DNA of 39,339 nucleotides from Sphingomonas sp. (lineage in GTDB: Bacteria; Pseudomonadota; Alphaproteobacteria; Sphingomonadales; Sphingomonadaceae): NCBI RefSeq assembly GCF_013816785.1, contig NZ_JACDDV010000015.1:1-39339 (forward strand), in the 5' to 3' direction. The notes under the pieces are model-generated. The model ran no database searches and was not told where the DNA came from. It saw only the letters and a list, made by a program, of their open reading frames with translations. Each line of letters begins with the position of its first letter. Position 1 is the first letter of the stretch. This document shows, in pieces, positions 27,725 through 37,166 of the stretch. The position numbers and the translations under genes are program-made.

Positions 27725-27749
27725 GGAACGCGGGCGCGGCCCGTTGGTT
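27725..27749 (+). promoter_or_regulatory. EcfG-type general-stress promoter candidate (PPOX gene)
   Basis: GGAAC at 27725-27729, a 17-nt spacer, then GTT at 27747-27749, 31 nt before the ATG of the general stress protein gene. Same spacing as the promoter candidate at 27094-27118. The gene downstream belongs to a family commonly under general stress control, which supports the call. Confidence 0.55.
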
Positions 27750-27780
27750 GAACCGGCAACCATCGGCAGGGGAATGACGG

Positions 27781-28284
27781 ATGTTCGGCACGGACCAGGC
27801 GCCCAAGGACAAGCTCGAAAAGAAATTCTGGGACGAGCTTGAGGATTCGCCATTCGTCATGCTCGGCCTGCAAGGGGTTGAAGACAGCCGCACCCGGCCG
27901 ATGGCGGCGCAGCTCGACGGTAAGACCATCTATTTCTTCACATCGCGCAGCGAGCACCTCGCCCAAGGCCTCAAGAACAGCAACCGCGCGGTCGCGACCT
28001 TCGCCGCCAAAGGGCACGGCCTGTTCGCCCACATCCACGGCACGCTGAAAGAGCATCAGGACCGCGCCACGATCGACAAATTGTGGGGCCCGATCACCGC
28101 CAGCTGGTACAAGGACGGCAAGGACGATCCCGACCTGCTGCTCCTGAAGTTCGACGCCGAAAAGGCAGAGATCTGGGAGGCAGAGGCGGGAGCGACGCTC
28201 AAGGCTGCGGCGCTCAAGATGCTGTTTGACATCGATCCGGGCAAAGAACATCAAGACGACCACAAAGCCAACGTGGAGTTGTAA
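27781..28284 (+). CDS. pyridoxamine 5'-phosphate oxidase-fold general stress protein
   Basis: Split-barrel flavin-binding-fold protein of 167 residues, related to general stress protein 26 of Bacillus. Typical sequence elements: FWDELEDSPFVMLGL, the DGKTIYFFTSRSEHLAQGLK strand pair, RAVATFAAKGHGLFAHIHGT, and ASWYKDGKDDPDLLLLKFDAEKAEIWE. A flavin or F420 ligand is possible, but the enzymatic activity of the family is unclear. The start has AGGGGA with about an 8-nt spacer. DoxX starts 1 nt after its stop, so the two genes form an operon under the EcfG-like promoter. Confidence 0.88.
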   Translation: MFGTDQAPKDKLEKKFWDELEDSPFVMLGLQGVEDSRTRPMAAQLDGKTIYFFTSRSEHLAQGLKNSNRAVATFAAKGHGLFAHIHGTLKEHQDRATIDKLWGPITASWYKDGKDDPDLLLLKFDAEKAEIWEAEAGATLKAAALKMLFDIDPGKEHQDDHKANVEL

Positions 28285-28285
28285 C

Positions 28286-28720
28286 ATGATGAGGGGGATC
28301 GACACCGGGCGCTGGGCCGGCCCGGGCCTGAGCCTGCTGCGGATCGTCACCGGTCTGCTGTTTATGGAGCATGGCACGTCGAAGCTGCTCGATTTTCCGC
28401 ACGTCGACATGCCGATGGCGATCACCGTCGGCTCGCTGCCCTGGATCGGCGGGTTGCTCGAGCTTGTTGGCGGCGCGCTGCTGGTGATCGGGCTGTTCAG
28501 CCGGATCGCCGCGTTCATCCTGGCGGGTGAAATGGCGGTCGCCTACTGGATGTTCCACGCCCCGCAATCGCCATTCCCGGTCCAGAATAGCGGCGACGCG
28601 GCGATCCTTTACTGCTTCATTTTCCTGGCGATTGCCGCGATGGGCCCGGGTCCGTGGAGCGTCGATGCCGCGATGCGCACCCGGCGAATTGTCGAGACCA
28701 AGGTCGACGAGGGGATTTGA
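28286..28720 (+). CDS. DoxX family membrane protein
   Basis: Four-helix integral membrane protein of 144 residues. Hydrophobic segments lie at about 12-26, 46-68, 70-92 and 103-124. The family motif is LSLLRIVTGLLFMEHGTSKLL near the N-terminus, followed by PWIGGLLELVGGALLVIGLFSRIAAFILAGEMAVAYWMFH. DoxX relatives are linked to redox and oxidative-stress membrane complexes; no activity can be assigned here. The start is ATG 28286, with GGAG 8 nt upstream, just after the PPOX gene stop. An earlier in-frame ATG at 28226 lies inside the PPOX gene and is rejected. Confidence 0.9.
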   Translation: MMRGIDTGRWAGPGLSLLRIVTGLLFMEHGTSKLLDFPHVDMPMAITVGSLPWIGGLLELVGGALLVIGLFSRIAAFILAGEMAVAYWMFHAPQSPFPVQNSGDAAILYCFIFLAIAAMGPGPWSVDAAMRTRRIVETKVDEGI

Positions 28721-28867
28721 CCGGCAGAATTCATGTTTCGACGGCGGATGCCCAGCGTTCGCTAAGAGCGTGAATCCTCATCTCGGTCGCCTGTTCGGGC
28801 GCTAGGGTAAGGAAATGCCAATGGCCCTTCTCTTCGCTCCTCAGTCATACGGGCGCGGTGACGGTGA

Positions 28868-29452
28868 TCATGGCTTCTTCTGCCAGTCGTATTGGGCGAG
28901 CCGGCGTCCCGCGGCGCTGTCCTCAATCAACTGGGTCAGGCGGCGCACACGGGTCTCGGGTTTCTTGGCGCGGGTGATCCAGTGGAGCACCGTTTTGCGG
29001 TAGCTCGCCGGGCGCCCTTCCCAATCCGCCCAAGCGGCTACGTCCTTGCGAAACTGCCGCTCCTCATCCGAGGTCAGCTCCTTTTGCACATTCTCATAAG
29101 CATAAACGCCGCTCTTATGCTTATTCTCCTCATAGGCTCGCTCGCCTTCCGCGGTCATTAACCCCGCTGCCTTCAGCGCTTCGAACCGCTCGACATTGAC
29201 CTTGCTCCAGATGCTGCCCTTGCGCCGCGGCGTGAAGCGAATGGTGTAGCTCTCATCGCCGAGCGATTTCCGTACCCCGTCAATCCACCCGAAGCACAAA
29301 GCCTGATCCCGCGCCTGTGGCCAATCGATCGATGGCTTGCCGGTCGATTTCTTCCAGAAGCCGACGAGGAGTTCGGGCGCGGTTCCGTGGTTCCTTTCCA
29401 GCCAGTGGCGGAAATCAACGTCTGTAGGGAAGAAGGCAGGCGCGCTCGTCAT
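28868..29452 (-). CDS. YdeI/OmpD-associated family protein
   Basis: Cytosolic protein of 194 residues with the YdeI/OmpD-associated domain. The N-terminal FRHWLERNHGTAPELLVGFWKK and DQALCFGWIDGVRKSLGDESYTIRFTPRRKGSIWS blocks are the strong family signatures. The C-terminal EGRPASYRKTVLHWITRAKKPETRVRRLTQLIEDSAAGRR is the OmdA-like tail. Members have been linked to antimicrobial peptide/bacteriocin protection, but the mechanism is unclear. The start is ATG 29452 (MTSAPAFFPTD), preceded by AAGG with an 8-nt spacer; the frame could extend 13 residues to 29491. It lies 40 bp downstream of the unknown 114-aa gene in the same direction. Confidence 0.88.
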   Translation of the reverse strand: MTSAPAFFPTDVDFRHWLERNHGTAPELLVGFWKKSTGKPSIDWPQARDQALCFGWIDGVRKSLGDESYTIRFTPRRKGSIWSKVNVERFEALKAAGLMTAEGERAYEENKHKSGVYAYENVQKELTSDEERQFRKDVAAWADWEGRPASYRKTVLHWITRAKKPETRVRRLTQLIEDSAAGRRLAQYDWQKKP

Positions 29453-29492
29453 AGTGACAACCTTAGGGTTTCGCTTAGCGGAGACGCGCACC

Positions 29493-29837
29493 CTATTTTA
29501 ACAGGCAAAGCTGGGCGATCTCATCAACGCTGCTGAGGGGATTTGATTCAAGCGCGAAGCAAATCGATACGTGGCCGTCGGGCAAATCGATGACCAGCTG
29601 ATAGAAATTCCCATAGCGGATAAGGATGTATCGCATGCCCCCGCAATCGATCTCGCCACGCTGCCGGGCAAGTTTTAGGAGTGTCGGATTGACCAGAAGT
29701 TCTTCGTACTTGTCCGATTCTGACGACGACGCGGCGTTCAGGTCTTCTTTCACAGCGCTGGAAAGCGATCCGCCGCGGTACAAGGCCACGTACCGGATTG
29801 CGGATGACACGGCAAAAATCTGATCAATCAAATTCAT
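29493..29837 (-). CDS. conserved-looking hypothetical protein, 114 aa
   Basis: I do not recognise a named family. The protein is soluble with no signal peptide or membrane segment, and is mixed helix/strand: MNLIDQIFAVSSAIRYVALY (helix, then strand) followed by SDKYEELLVNPTLLKLARQRGEID and MRYILIRYGNFYQLVIDL. The pattern, a helix, a YRGG turn and two beta strands, resembles small roadblock/Bet v-like sensor folds in outline only. Base composition is a little lower in GC than the neighbours. No strong Shine-Dalgarno precedes ATG 29837. It is followed by the YdeI-like gene and preceded 62 bp away by ettA, which is on the same strand upstream. Confidence 0.65.
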   Translation of the reverse strand: MNLIDQIFAVSSAIRYVALYRGGSLSSAVKEDLNAASSSESDKYEELLVNPTLLKLARQRGEIDCGGMRYILIRYGNFYQLVIDLPDGHVSICFALESNPLSSVDEIAQLCLLK

Positions 29838-29899
29838 CTGACAACGCCCGTCTGAAAATCTTGGAGTATATTGATCCGATTTGATTTGGCGTCGCGGAT

Positions 29900-31579
<1,680 letters not shown>

Positions 31580-31674
31580 CGGGTCGCGATTCCTTTGGAT
31601 AGGTGGGATTTGGACGAGCGTTTAGGGGATGCGTGACTACTTTTCCAGCCTCCGCATCGGTCGAGGAGAAAGTG

Positions 31675-31797
31675 GTTCGCGGAGAGGCGCAGAGGGGTTA
31701 CCCACTTCGACGACGCCAGCCGTCCATTCTCGATTGTCGTTATGCGAGGCGGCTTAGCCGGCGCGACATCTCCGCGCCTCTGCGTCTCTGCGCGAAA
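31675..31797. repeat. intergenic imperfect inverted repeat
   Basis: Two arms in the ettA/acyl-CoA ligase gap are inverted copies. The left arm reads TTCGCGGAGAGGCGCAGAGG (31676-31695) and the right arm is its near-complement CCTCTGCGTCTCTGCGCGAA (31778-31797), about 18 of 20 bases pairing, separated by about 80 nt. The CTCTGCGTCTCTGCG string is the kind of motif that recurs between genes in many GC-rich genomes, so this looks like a REP-like element. A small internal stem is also present (CGGCTTAGCCG, 31750-31760). Confidence 0.6.
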
Positions 31798-31818
31798 CTC
31801 TTTCTTGGGCTTCGCTCG

Positions 31819-33462
31819 CTAGTCCCGCCCAACCATGTCGGTGGCGTCAGCGAAGCGGTAGTCGCGGAATTGGTCACGCAGCGTCTTTTTGCTCAGCTTG
31901 CCGGTGGCGGTGTGGGGGAGCTCGTCGACGAACTCGATCGCGTTGGGCAGCCACCATTTGGCGACTTGACCGGCGAGGTAATTGCGGATGGTGGCAGCGC
32001 AAACCTCGCTGCCCGGTGCGCGGACACAGAGTAACAGCGGGCGTTCGTCCCACTTGGGGTGTGCGATGCCGATTGCTGCCGCCTCGGCCACGCCGGGACA
32101 GCCGACGGCGGCGTTTTCGAGGTCGATCGAGCTGATCCACTCGCCGCCCGACTTGATCACGTCTTTCGATCGGTCGGTGATCTGCACCGTGCCGTCGGGA
32201 TGGAGCGTGGCGACGTCGCCAGTGTCGAACCAGCAATCGGCGTCGGTGGAATCCTCGGCCGCCCGGAAATAGCGCTGGATGACCCACGGCCCGCGTACCA
32301 GCAGCCGGCCGCTCGTGTGGCCGTCGCGTGGCAATTCCACGCCCTCGTCGTCGACGATGCGCAACTCGACTCCGAACGGCACGCGGCCCTGGCGGCTGAT
32401 ATAGTCGATCTGCTCGTCATCGGTCATCGCTTCCCAGCCGAGGGGCCGTGCGCCACACGTTCCGATCGGCGAGGTTTCGGTCATGCCCCAGGCGTGACCG
32501 ACATCGATGCCATGATTGCGAAACCATTTAATCATCGCCCGCGGCGCGGCCGAGCCGCCGATGGTCACCTGCTTCAAGTCCCCAGGCTGCTCGCCGGTGC
32601 TCTCGATATGCTCGATCATCGTCAGCCAGATTGTCGGCACCCCGGCGCTGTGGGTGACCCCTTCCTCGCGAAATAGGCGGCACATCGTGGCCGGCCGGTA
32701 ATCGGCCGACAAAACCAGCTTGCAGCCGGTTGCCGGCGCGGCCCACGGGATGCCCCAGGCGTTGGCATGGAACATCGGCACGATCGGCAGGACTACCGAG
32801 CGCTTCGACAGGTTGAATATATCGGGGCCGATCTCCACCAGTGTGTGGAGCAAGGTCGAACGATGTTCGTAAAGCACGCCCTTGGGATTGCCGGTGGTGC
32901 CGCTGGTGTAGCACAGGGCGCAGGGCTCCCGCTCGTCGCCGTCGACCCAGGTATAGTTGCCGTCGTGGGCCGCGATCCAGTCGGCAAATGCCCAGTCTCC
33001 AGCGGCACCGCCGCTCGAGCCGGTGGGCGGGTCGAAGCAGATATAATGCTCGATTCCCGGCCAGCGCGGCTTCATCCGTTCGACCAAGCCGGCGAATGCT
33101 TGGTCGTAGAGCAACACCCGGTCGCCAGCATGGTTGGCGATATAGTCGAGCTGATCCTCGAACAGCCGGGGATTGATCGTGTGGAGGATGCCGCCCATCC
33201 CGATCGCGCCATACCACGCGGTGAGATGGCTGCCGTGGTTCATCGCCAGCGTGGCGATGCGTTCGCCCTTTTTGATGTCTAGCGCTTCGAGGGCCTGCGC
33301 CATTCGGCGAGCGTCCTTCGCGATTTTGCGCCACGTCGAGCGCGTTACCAAGCCGTCGGCCCAGGCGCTGACGACTTCGCCGTCGCCATGTTCGCGCTCG
33401 GCATGGTCAACCAGCCGCATCACGCGGAGCGGCCAATGCTGCATGGCTCCCAATGTCGTCAC
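31819..33462 (-). CDS. fatty-acyl-CoA ligase (AMP-binding, AlkK-like)
   Basis: Adenylate-forming enzyme of 547 residues that activates fatty acids to acyl-CoA using ATP. The P-loop-like motif is [17 protein letters not shown] (about 192-208). The A5-type motif [10 protein letters not shown], the hinge region [24 protein letters not shown] and the catalytic lysine in [15 protein letters not shown] near the C-terminus are all present. The sequence resembles the medium/long-chain group. The N-terminus [22 protein letters not shown] is usual for AlkK-like enzymes. There is no adjacent beta-oxidation gene; gcdH lies 29 kb away and is not clearly linked. Chain length preference cannot be read from the sequence. 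Confidence 0.92.
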   Translation of the reverse strand: MTTLGAMQHWPLRVMRLVDHAEREHGDGEVVSAWADGLVTRSTWRKIAKDARRMAQALEALDIKKGERIATLAMNHGSHLTAWYGAIGMGGILHTINPRLFEDQLDYIANHAGDRVLLYDQAFAGLVERMKPRWPGIEHYICFDPPTGSSGGAAGDWAFADWIAAHDGNYTWVDGDEREPCALCYTSGTTGNPKGVLYEHRSTLLHTLVEIGPDIFNLSKRSVVLPIVPMFHANAWGIPWAAPATGCKLVLSADYRPATMCRLFREEGVTHSAGVPTIWLTMIEHIESTGEQPGDLKQVTIGGSAAPRAMIKWFRNHGIDVGHAWGMTETSPIGTCGARPLGWEAMTDDEQIDYISRQGRVPFGVELRIVDDEGVELPRDGHTSGRLLVRGPWVIQRYFRAAEDSTDADCWFDTGDVATLHPDGTVQITDRSKDVIKSGGEWISSIDLENAAVGCPGVAEAAAIGIAHPKWDERPLLLCVRAPGSEVCAATIRNYLAGQVAKWWLPNAIEFVDELPHTATGKLSKKTLRDQFRDYRFADATDMVGRD

Positions 33463-33531
33463 GCCAGTTCCCGCGCGTTATCTCAATCGAGCGCGGCGAG
33501 GGTGGCGCGCTAATGGCTGAGATGCAAGGAC

Positions 33532-33855
33532 TTAGAACGGCAGCTTGAAGCCTGGCGGCAGGGACATGCCAGCGGTCAGCTCCTTCATTTGCTCACCCGC
33601 AGCCAGGTCAGCCTTGCCCCGCGCATCGCTGAGCGCGGCCGCGATCAGATCCTCGAGCATCGCTTTCTCGGACGCAACGATCAGGCTGTCGTCGAGCGAC
33701 ACGCCGAGGATGCGGCCCTTGGCGGTGGCCTTTATCTTGACCAACCCGCCGCCCGAAACGCCCTCGACCTCGATCTTGTCGAGATTGTCCTGCGCGCTGG
33801 CGAGCTGCGCCTGCGCGGCTTCGGCCATTTTCATAATGTCGTCGAGGCTGGGCAT
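33532..33855 (-). CDS. YbaB/EbfC nucleoid-associated protein
   Basis: Small DNA-binding protein of 107 residues, a homodimer with tweezer-like helices in its characterised relatives. Typical sequence: a long N-terminal helix (MEMAKMA-type: IMKMAEAAQAQLASAQDNLDKIEVEG), then GGGLVKIKATAKGRILGVSLDDSL and the helix DLIAAALSDARGKADLAAGEQMKELT, ending GMSLPPGFKLPF. The gene starts where dnaX stops (the ATG shares one base with the dnaX stop), the standard dnaX-ybaB pairing. The usual third partner recR is not next to it; the acyl-CoA ligase follows instead. Confidence 0.95.
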   Translation of the reverse strand: MPSLDDIMKMAEAAQAQLASAQDNLDKIEVEGVSGGGLVKIKATAKGRILGVSLDDSLIVASEKAMLEDLIAAALSDARGKADLAAGEQMKELTAGMSLPPGFKLPF

Positions 33856-35486
33856 CAGGCTTCCTTCCGATCGATCGATTCAAGCTCGGCGCCTGGAAAT
33901 TCGGCAAGCAGCGCCGCAACATTCGGCTCCTCAAGCACCGCCGCGCGCATTTGTTCCTCGGCCATCGCTTCCTGCTGGTGGAGCGAAGGCGAGCCGCCCC
34001 CGTCGGTCAGGCGAACCTGCCAGACAAGTCCGGTCGCCTGCTTGGCGGCGGCGGCCAGGTCGCGGGCGAAATCGGCGCCCAACGGCTTGAGGGGCTTCAA
34101 GACGATCTCGCCGGGCGCGAAGCCGACCAGCCCGACATGATCGCGCAACTGAACACCTAGCAATTGCCGCCCCTGCTCTTCGACGGCGGCGACCAAAGCC
34201 GGAAAATCGAGCGGTGCGGCGGATTTTGGTTCGGGGCCGGCGGGGGGCGGTGCTGATTGAGAGGAAACGGTCGCTCCTCCTCCCGCGAGCAGCGCGGCGA
34301 GCGCCGACGGGTCGGGCATTTCGGCGGCATGGATCAGGCGCAACAGCACCATCGTCGCCGCCTCGTGCGGATCGGGCGCGATGATGACGTCGGTGAGTCC
34401 CTTGAGCAGCAACTGCCACAGGCGGTGGATGTTGCCCCAACTGAGACGCGCGGCGAGGTCGGCAGCTGCCTCGCGCTCCTCTGCCGAAATAAGCATGTCG
34501 GCATGGGCGCCGGCCTTGGCGCGGGTGACGGCGTGGAGCGATTCCATCAGGCCGCGCAGCAGCGAGGCGGGATCGATGCCGAGCGAATGCGCCTCGTCGA
34601 GCTGGGTCAGCGTCGCGGTGACGCCCCCGGTCAGCAGCGTCTCGAGCAGCCGGCGTATGCGACCGCGGTCGGCCTGGCCGAGCATGTCGCGCACTTGCGC
34701 CGCAGTCACCCTGCCCTCCCCACGGGCGATCGCCTGATCGAGGATCGATAAGCCGTCGCGGGCCGAGCCTTCGGCGGCGCGGGCGATCGCTTGCAGCGCT
34801 TCCTCCTCGGCCTCGACCCCTTCCGCGTCGGCGACAAATGCAAAATGCGCAGCGAGTTTGTCGGCCGGGATGCGCCTCAAATCGAACCGCTGGCAGCGCG
34901 AAAGGACAGTTACAGGCACTTTCGACACTTCGGTCGTGGCGAACAGGAATTTGACGTGCGCCGGCGGCTCCTCGAGTGTTTTCAAAAGCGCATTGAAGGC
35001 GTTCTTCGACAGCATATGGACTTCGTCGATGATGTAGATTTTGTAGCGCGCCGAGACAGCCGAATAGCGCACCGCCTCAATGATCTCGCGCACATCGTCG
35101 ACCCCGGTGTGCGACGCGGCGTCCATCTCGATCACGTCGATGTGCCGCCCTTCGGCAATCGCCCTGCACGGCTCGCATGCTCCGCACGGATCAATCGTCG
35201 GCCCGCCTTGCCCGTCCGGGCCGATGCAGTTCAATGCCTTGGCGACCAGCCGTGCGGTCGACGTCTTGCCGACTCCGCGCACCCCGGTCAGCAGGAAGGC
35301 ATGGGCGATGCGGTCGCGCGAAATGGCGTTGCCCAGCGTCGTCACCATCGCATCCTGGCCGATCAACTCGGCGAAGGTCTGCGGACGATATTTGCGCGCC
35401 AGCACGCGGTACGGCGACGCCTTGGCGGGCGGTGACGCCCGCTCGGGCAGGTCGAGGCCGAGGCCTGGCGATTCGGGGTCGTTCAT
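33855..35486 (-). CDS. dnaX: DNA polymerase III subunits gamma and tau
   Basis: Clamp-loader motor and replisome organiser, partner of HolB encoded at 10.1 kb. The AAA+ domain has Walker A GVRGVGKTS, the zinc-binding cysteines (ALNC...DPCGACEPCRAI), the DEVHMLSKNAFNALLKTLEEPP Walker B/sensor block and the SRC element (VLSRCQRFDLRRI). Domain III follows, then a shorter tau-specific C-terminal region (about 400-543) with a LVAAVEEQGRQLLGVQLRDHV segment. At 543 residues the protein is shorter than E. coli tau (643). I see no A-rich slippery heptamer that would make gamma by frameshifting. The start at ATG 35486 gives MNDPESPGLGLDLPERASPPAKASPYRVLARKYRPQTF-type sequence. Confidence 0.95.
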   Translation of the reverse strand: MNDPESPGLGLDLPERASPPAKASPYRVLARKYRPQTFAELIGQDAMVTTLGNAISRDRIAHAFLLTGVRGVGKTSTARLVAKALNCIGPDGQGGPTIDPCGACEPCRAIAEGRHIDVIEMDAASHTGVDDVREIIEAVRYSAVSARYKIYIIDEVHMLSKNAFNALLKTLEEPPAHVKFLFATTEVSKVPVTVLSRCQRFDLRRIPADKLAAHFAFVADAEGVEAEEEALQAIARAAEGSARDGLSILDQAIARGEGRVTAAQVRDMLGQADRGRIRRLLETLLTGGVTATLTQLDEAHSLGIDPASLLRGLMESLHAVTRAKAGAHADMLISAEEREAAADLAARLSWGNIHRLWQLLLKGLTDVIIAPDPHEAATMVLLRLIHAAEMPDPSALAALLAGGGATVSSQSAPPPAGPEPKSAAPLDFPALVAAVEEQGRQLLGVQLRDHVGLVGFAPGEIVLKPLKPLGADFARDLAAAAKQATGLVWQVRLTDGGGSPSLHQQEAMAEEQMRAAVLEEPNVAALLAEFPGAELESIDRKEA

Positions 35487-35511
35487 GGGGTGGGTTTAGG
35501 ACTTCCCTTTG

Positions 35512-35581
35512 GTCATTGCGAGGAGCGTAGCGACGCGGCAATCCATTCGCCGCTGGATTGCTTCGTTGCGCTCGCAATGAC
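35512..35581. repeat. 70-bp palindromic intergenic element (REP-like)
   Basis: The outer arms are GTCATTGCGAG (35512-35522) and CTCGCAATGAC (35571-35581), perfect complements. The inner arms are GCAATCCA (35538-35545) and TGGATTGC (35554-35561), also perfect, with an 8-nt loop. The core of CATTGCGAG and GCAATCCA is a recurrent intergenic palindrome in many alphaproteobacteria. It lies between the SRP RNA gene and dnaX, so the SRP transcript would run into it. It could also act as a transcription barrier. Copy number in this genome cannot be known from one window. Confidence 0.75.
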
Positions 35582-35589
35582 GATTGTGG

Positions 35590-35684
35590 GGGTGGAAGCC
35601 GATGACCCGGGACGAAATCGTTGTGGCTGCTTCCTTCCGGATCTGACCAGGTTGGCGACAGCCCCGCCCACCGACTTCCAAGCG
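35590..35684 (-). ncRNA. ffs: small bacterial signal recognition particle RNA (4.5S type)
   Basis: On the minus strand the universally conserved SRP loop sequence TCCGGAAGGAAGCAGCC is present, preceded by the complementary CTGGTCAGA and GGGGCTGTCGCC. The outer stem pairs GGAAGTCGGTG (35679-35669) with CATCGGCTTCC (35604-35594), with only G-U wobbles. The RNA is about 90-95 nt and binds Ffh. Ends are approximate. The gene sits between the ferredoxin gene and dnaX, all on the minus strand. Confidence 0.93.
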
Positions 35685-35724
35685 GGCATATGGCGAGGGT
35701 CGCGCCGCAGCGCAAGCGGCAGCG

Positions 35725-36057
35725 CTAGCGGTCGAGGTTGTAGGCCGCGCTGGGCATCAGCACCGTCAGTTCGTCGAGCTCTTCGCTCAGCATGATCTGG
35801 CACGCCAGCCGCGACGTCCGCGTCACGTGCGCGGCGAGGTCGAGGAGGTCGTCTTCTTCTTCGCTGGCGGGCGGCAGGCGCTCGAAATGCTCGGCCGCGA
35901 CGATGACATGGCAGGTCGAACAGGCCATTGCCCCTTCGCAGGCCCCTTCGAGCGGTTGGCCCTCTCCTTGGGCAAGGTCGAGCAGGTTGATGCCTGCGGC
36001 TGCTTCGACTTCGCGGTCAAGGCTGCCGTCCGGGCGAAGAAAGCGGACGCGGGTCAT
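35725..36057 (-). CDS. [2Fe-2S] ferredoxin (adrenodoxin-like)
   Basis: Electron-transfer protein of 110 residues. The cluster cysteines are C40, C46, C49 and C86 (CEGAMACSTC, then LACQI), the Cx5Cx2C...C pattern of ISC-type ferredoxins. The start is ATG 36057, which overlaps the cysteine desulfurase stop (ATGA). The open frame upstream would run through that gene and is rejected. Position after two cysteine desulfurases points to Fe-S cluster assembly as its job, probably supplying electrons. It ends 40 nt before the SRP RNA 5' end. Confidence 0.94.
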   Translation of the reverse strand: MTRVRFLRPDGSLDREVEAAAGINLLDLAQGEGQPLEGACEGAMACSTCHVIVAAEHFERLPPASEEEDDLLDLAAHVTRTSRLACQIMLSEELDELTVLMPSAAYNLDR

Positions 36058-37166
36058 GCCGGCAGGATCGCCTGTGCGCGCGCCGCCTCGTCGATACGGC
36101 GGCAGGCCGAGGCCAATTCCTCCTCGCCAGTATATCGGCCGAAGCCGAGGCGGATCGACGACCGGGCTTCGCGATCGGTCAGGCCGATCGCGCGCAGGAC
36201 ATGGCTCGGCCGACCCGACCCGCTGGCGCAAGCCGAACCAAGCGAAAAAGCGAGATTGCGCAAGTCCGAGATCAGACGGGCGGCATCAAGGCCATCGCGC
36301 CGAAGGTTGAGATTGCCGTGGTAACGCTCGGCCATACCGCCATTAATTGTCCAGCCTTTCCCGAATGCTGCAAGCGCATGTTTAGAAAGTTTCTTAACAT
36401 GCGCAGCGTCGGCATCGCGCCGCTCGACCGCCAGCCGCGCCGCCTCGCCGAAGCCGGCGCATAGCGCTGGCGAAAGCGTTCCCGATCGCATTCCCTGCTC
36501 CTGTCCGCCCCCATGGACCAACGGGCTAGGGTCGGAGCCGCGCCGCATCCACAGGCCGCCGACCCCCTTGGGGCCGTGGATCTTGTGGCCGGAGATGGCG
36601 ATTAGGTCGGCGCCGGCCGGAAGCGACATGCGACCGAATCCCTGCGCCGCGTCGCACAGCATCAGCGCGCCATGAACATGCGCCAGCTCGGTCAACTGGG
36701 CGATGGGCTGGATCACGCCGATCTCGTTATTGACCAGCATCGCTGCAACCATCGCGGTGCGGTCGTCGATCGCCTCGGCGGCCTCCTCGAGATCGACCAG
36801 GCCATCGCGCCCTACCGGGAGCCGCACCACCTCGATACCACGGTCTTCGAGCCATTCGGCGGTGTCGAGCACGGCGGCGTGCTCGGTGGCGATGGTCACC
36901 AACTTGCGCCGCTTGGAGCGCTCGAAGCTACCTTTGATCGCCCAGTTGATCGCCTCGGTCGCCCCCGACGTGAAGGCGAAGCGGCCCCCCTCGACGCCGA
37001 TTGCGGTCATGATGCGATCGCGCGCCACTTCGATCTCGGCTGCCGCCTCTCGTCCCCATGTCGAGGGGCTGTGGGGATTGGCGAATTTTTCCTCGATCCA
37101 GGGGCGCATCACAGCCGCGACTTCGGGTGCGAGGGGCGTTGTCGCTTGATAGTCGAGATAGATCAT
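36054..37166 (-). CDS. cysteine desulfurase (IscS/NifS family), second copy
   Basis: PLP enzyme that takes sulfur from cysteine as a persulfide on an active-site cysteine. The 370-residue protein starts at ATG 37166 (MIYLDYQATTPLAPEV), overlapping the stop of the upstream paralogue by 4 nt (ATGA). Motifs: TSGATEAINWAI, TEHAAVLD (PLP pocket histidine), PLP lysine K195 in SGHKIHGPKG and catalytic C313 in LGSACASGSGRPSHVLRAIGL. Both key residues are present, so the enzyme should be active. Together with the paralogue and the ferredoxin it forms a minus-strand operon. It is closer to IscS in the C313 loop than its partner is. Confidence 0.95.
   Translation of the reverse strand: MIYLDYQATTPLAPEVAAVMRPWIEEKFANPHSPSTWGREAAAEIEVARDRIMTAIGVEGGRFAFTSGATEAINWAIKGSFERSKRRKLVTIATEHAAVLDTAEWLEDRGIEVVRLPVGRDGLVDLEEAAEAIDDRTAMVAAMLVNNEIGVIQPIAQLTELAHVHGALMLCDAAQGFGRMSLPAGADLIAISGHKIHGPKGVGGLWMRRGSDPSPLVHGGGQEQGMRSGTLSPALCAGFGEAARLAVERRDADAAHVKKLSKHALAAFGKGWTINGGMAERYHGNLNLRRDGLDAARLISDLRNLAFSLGSACASGSGRPSHVLRAIGLTDREARSSIRLGFGRYTGEEELASACRRIDEAARAQAILPA

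Noticed and set aside
33855-35486. Programmed frameshift in dnaX producing gamma
   Set aside because: No A-rich slippery heptamer is visible in the gene.
35641-35700. SRP RNA region as coding sequence (ORFs on both strands)
   Set aside because: The conserved SRP loop and a fully paired outer stem explain it as ncRNA.
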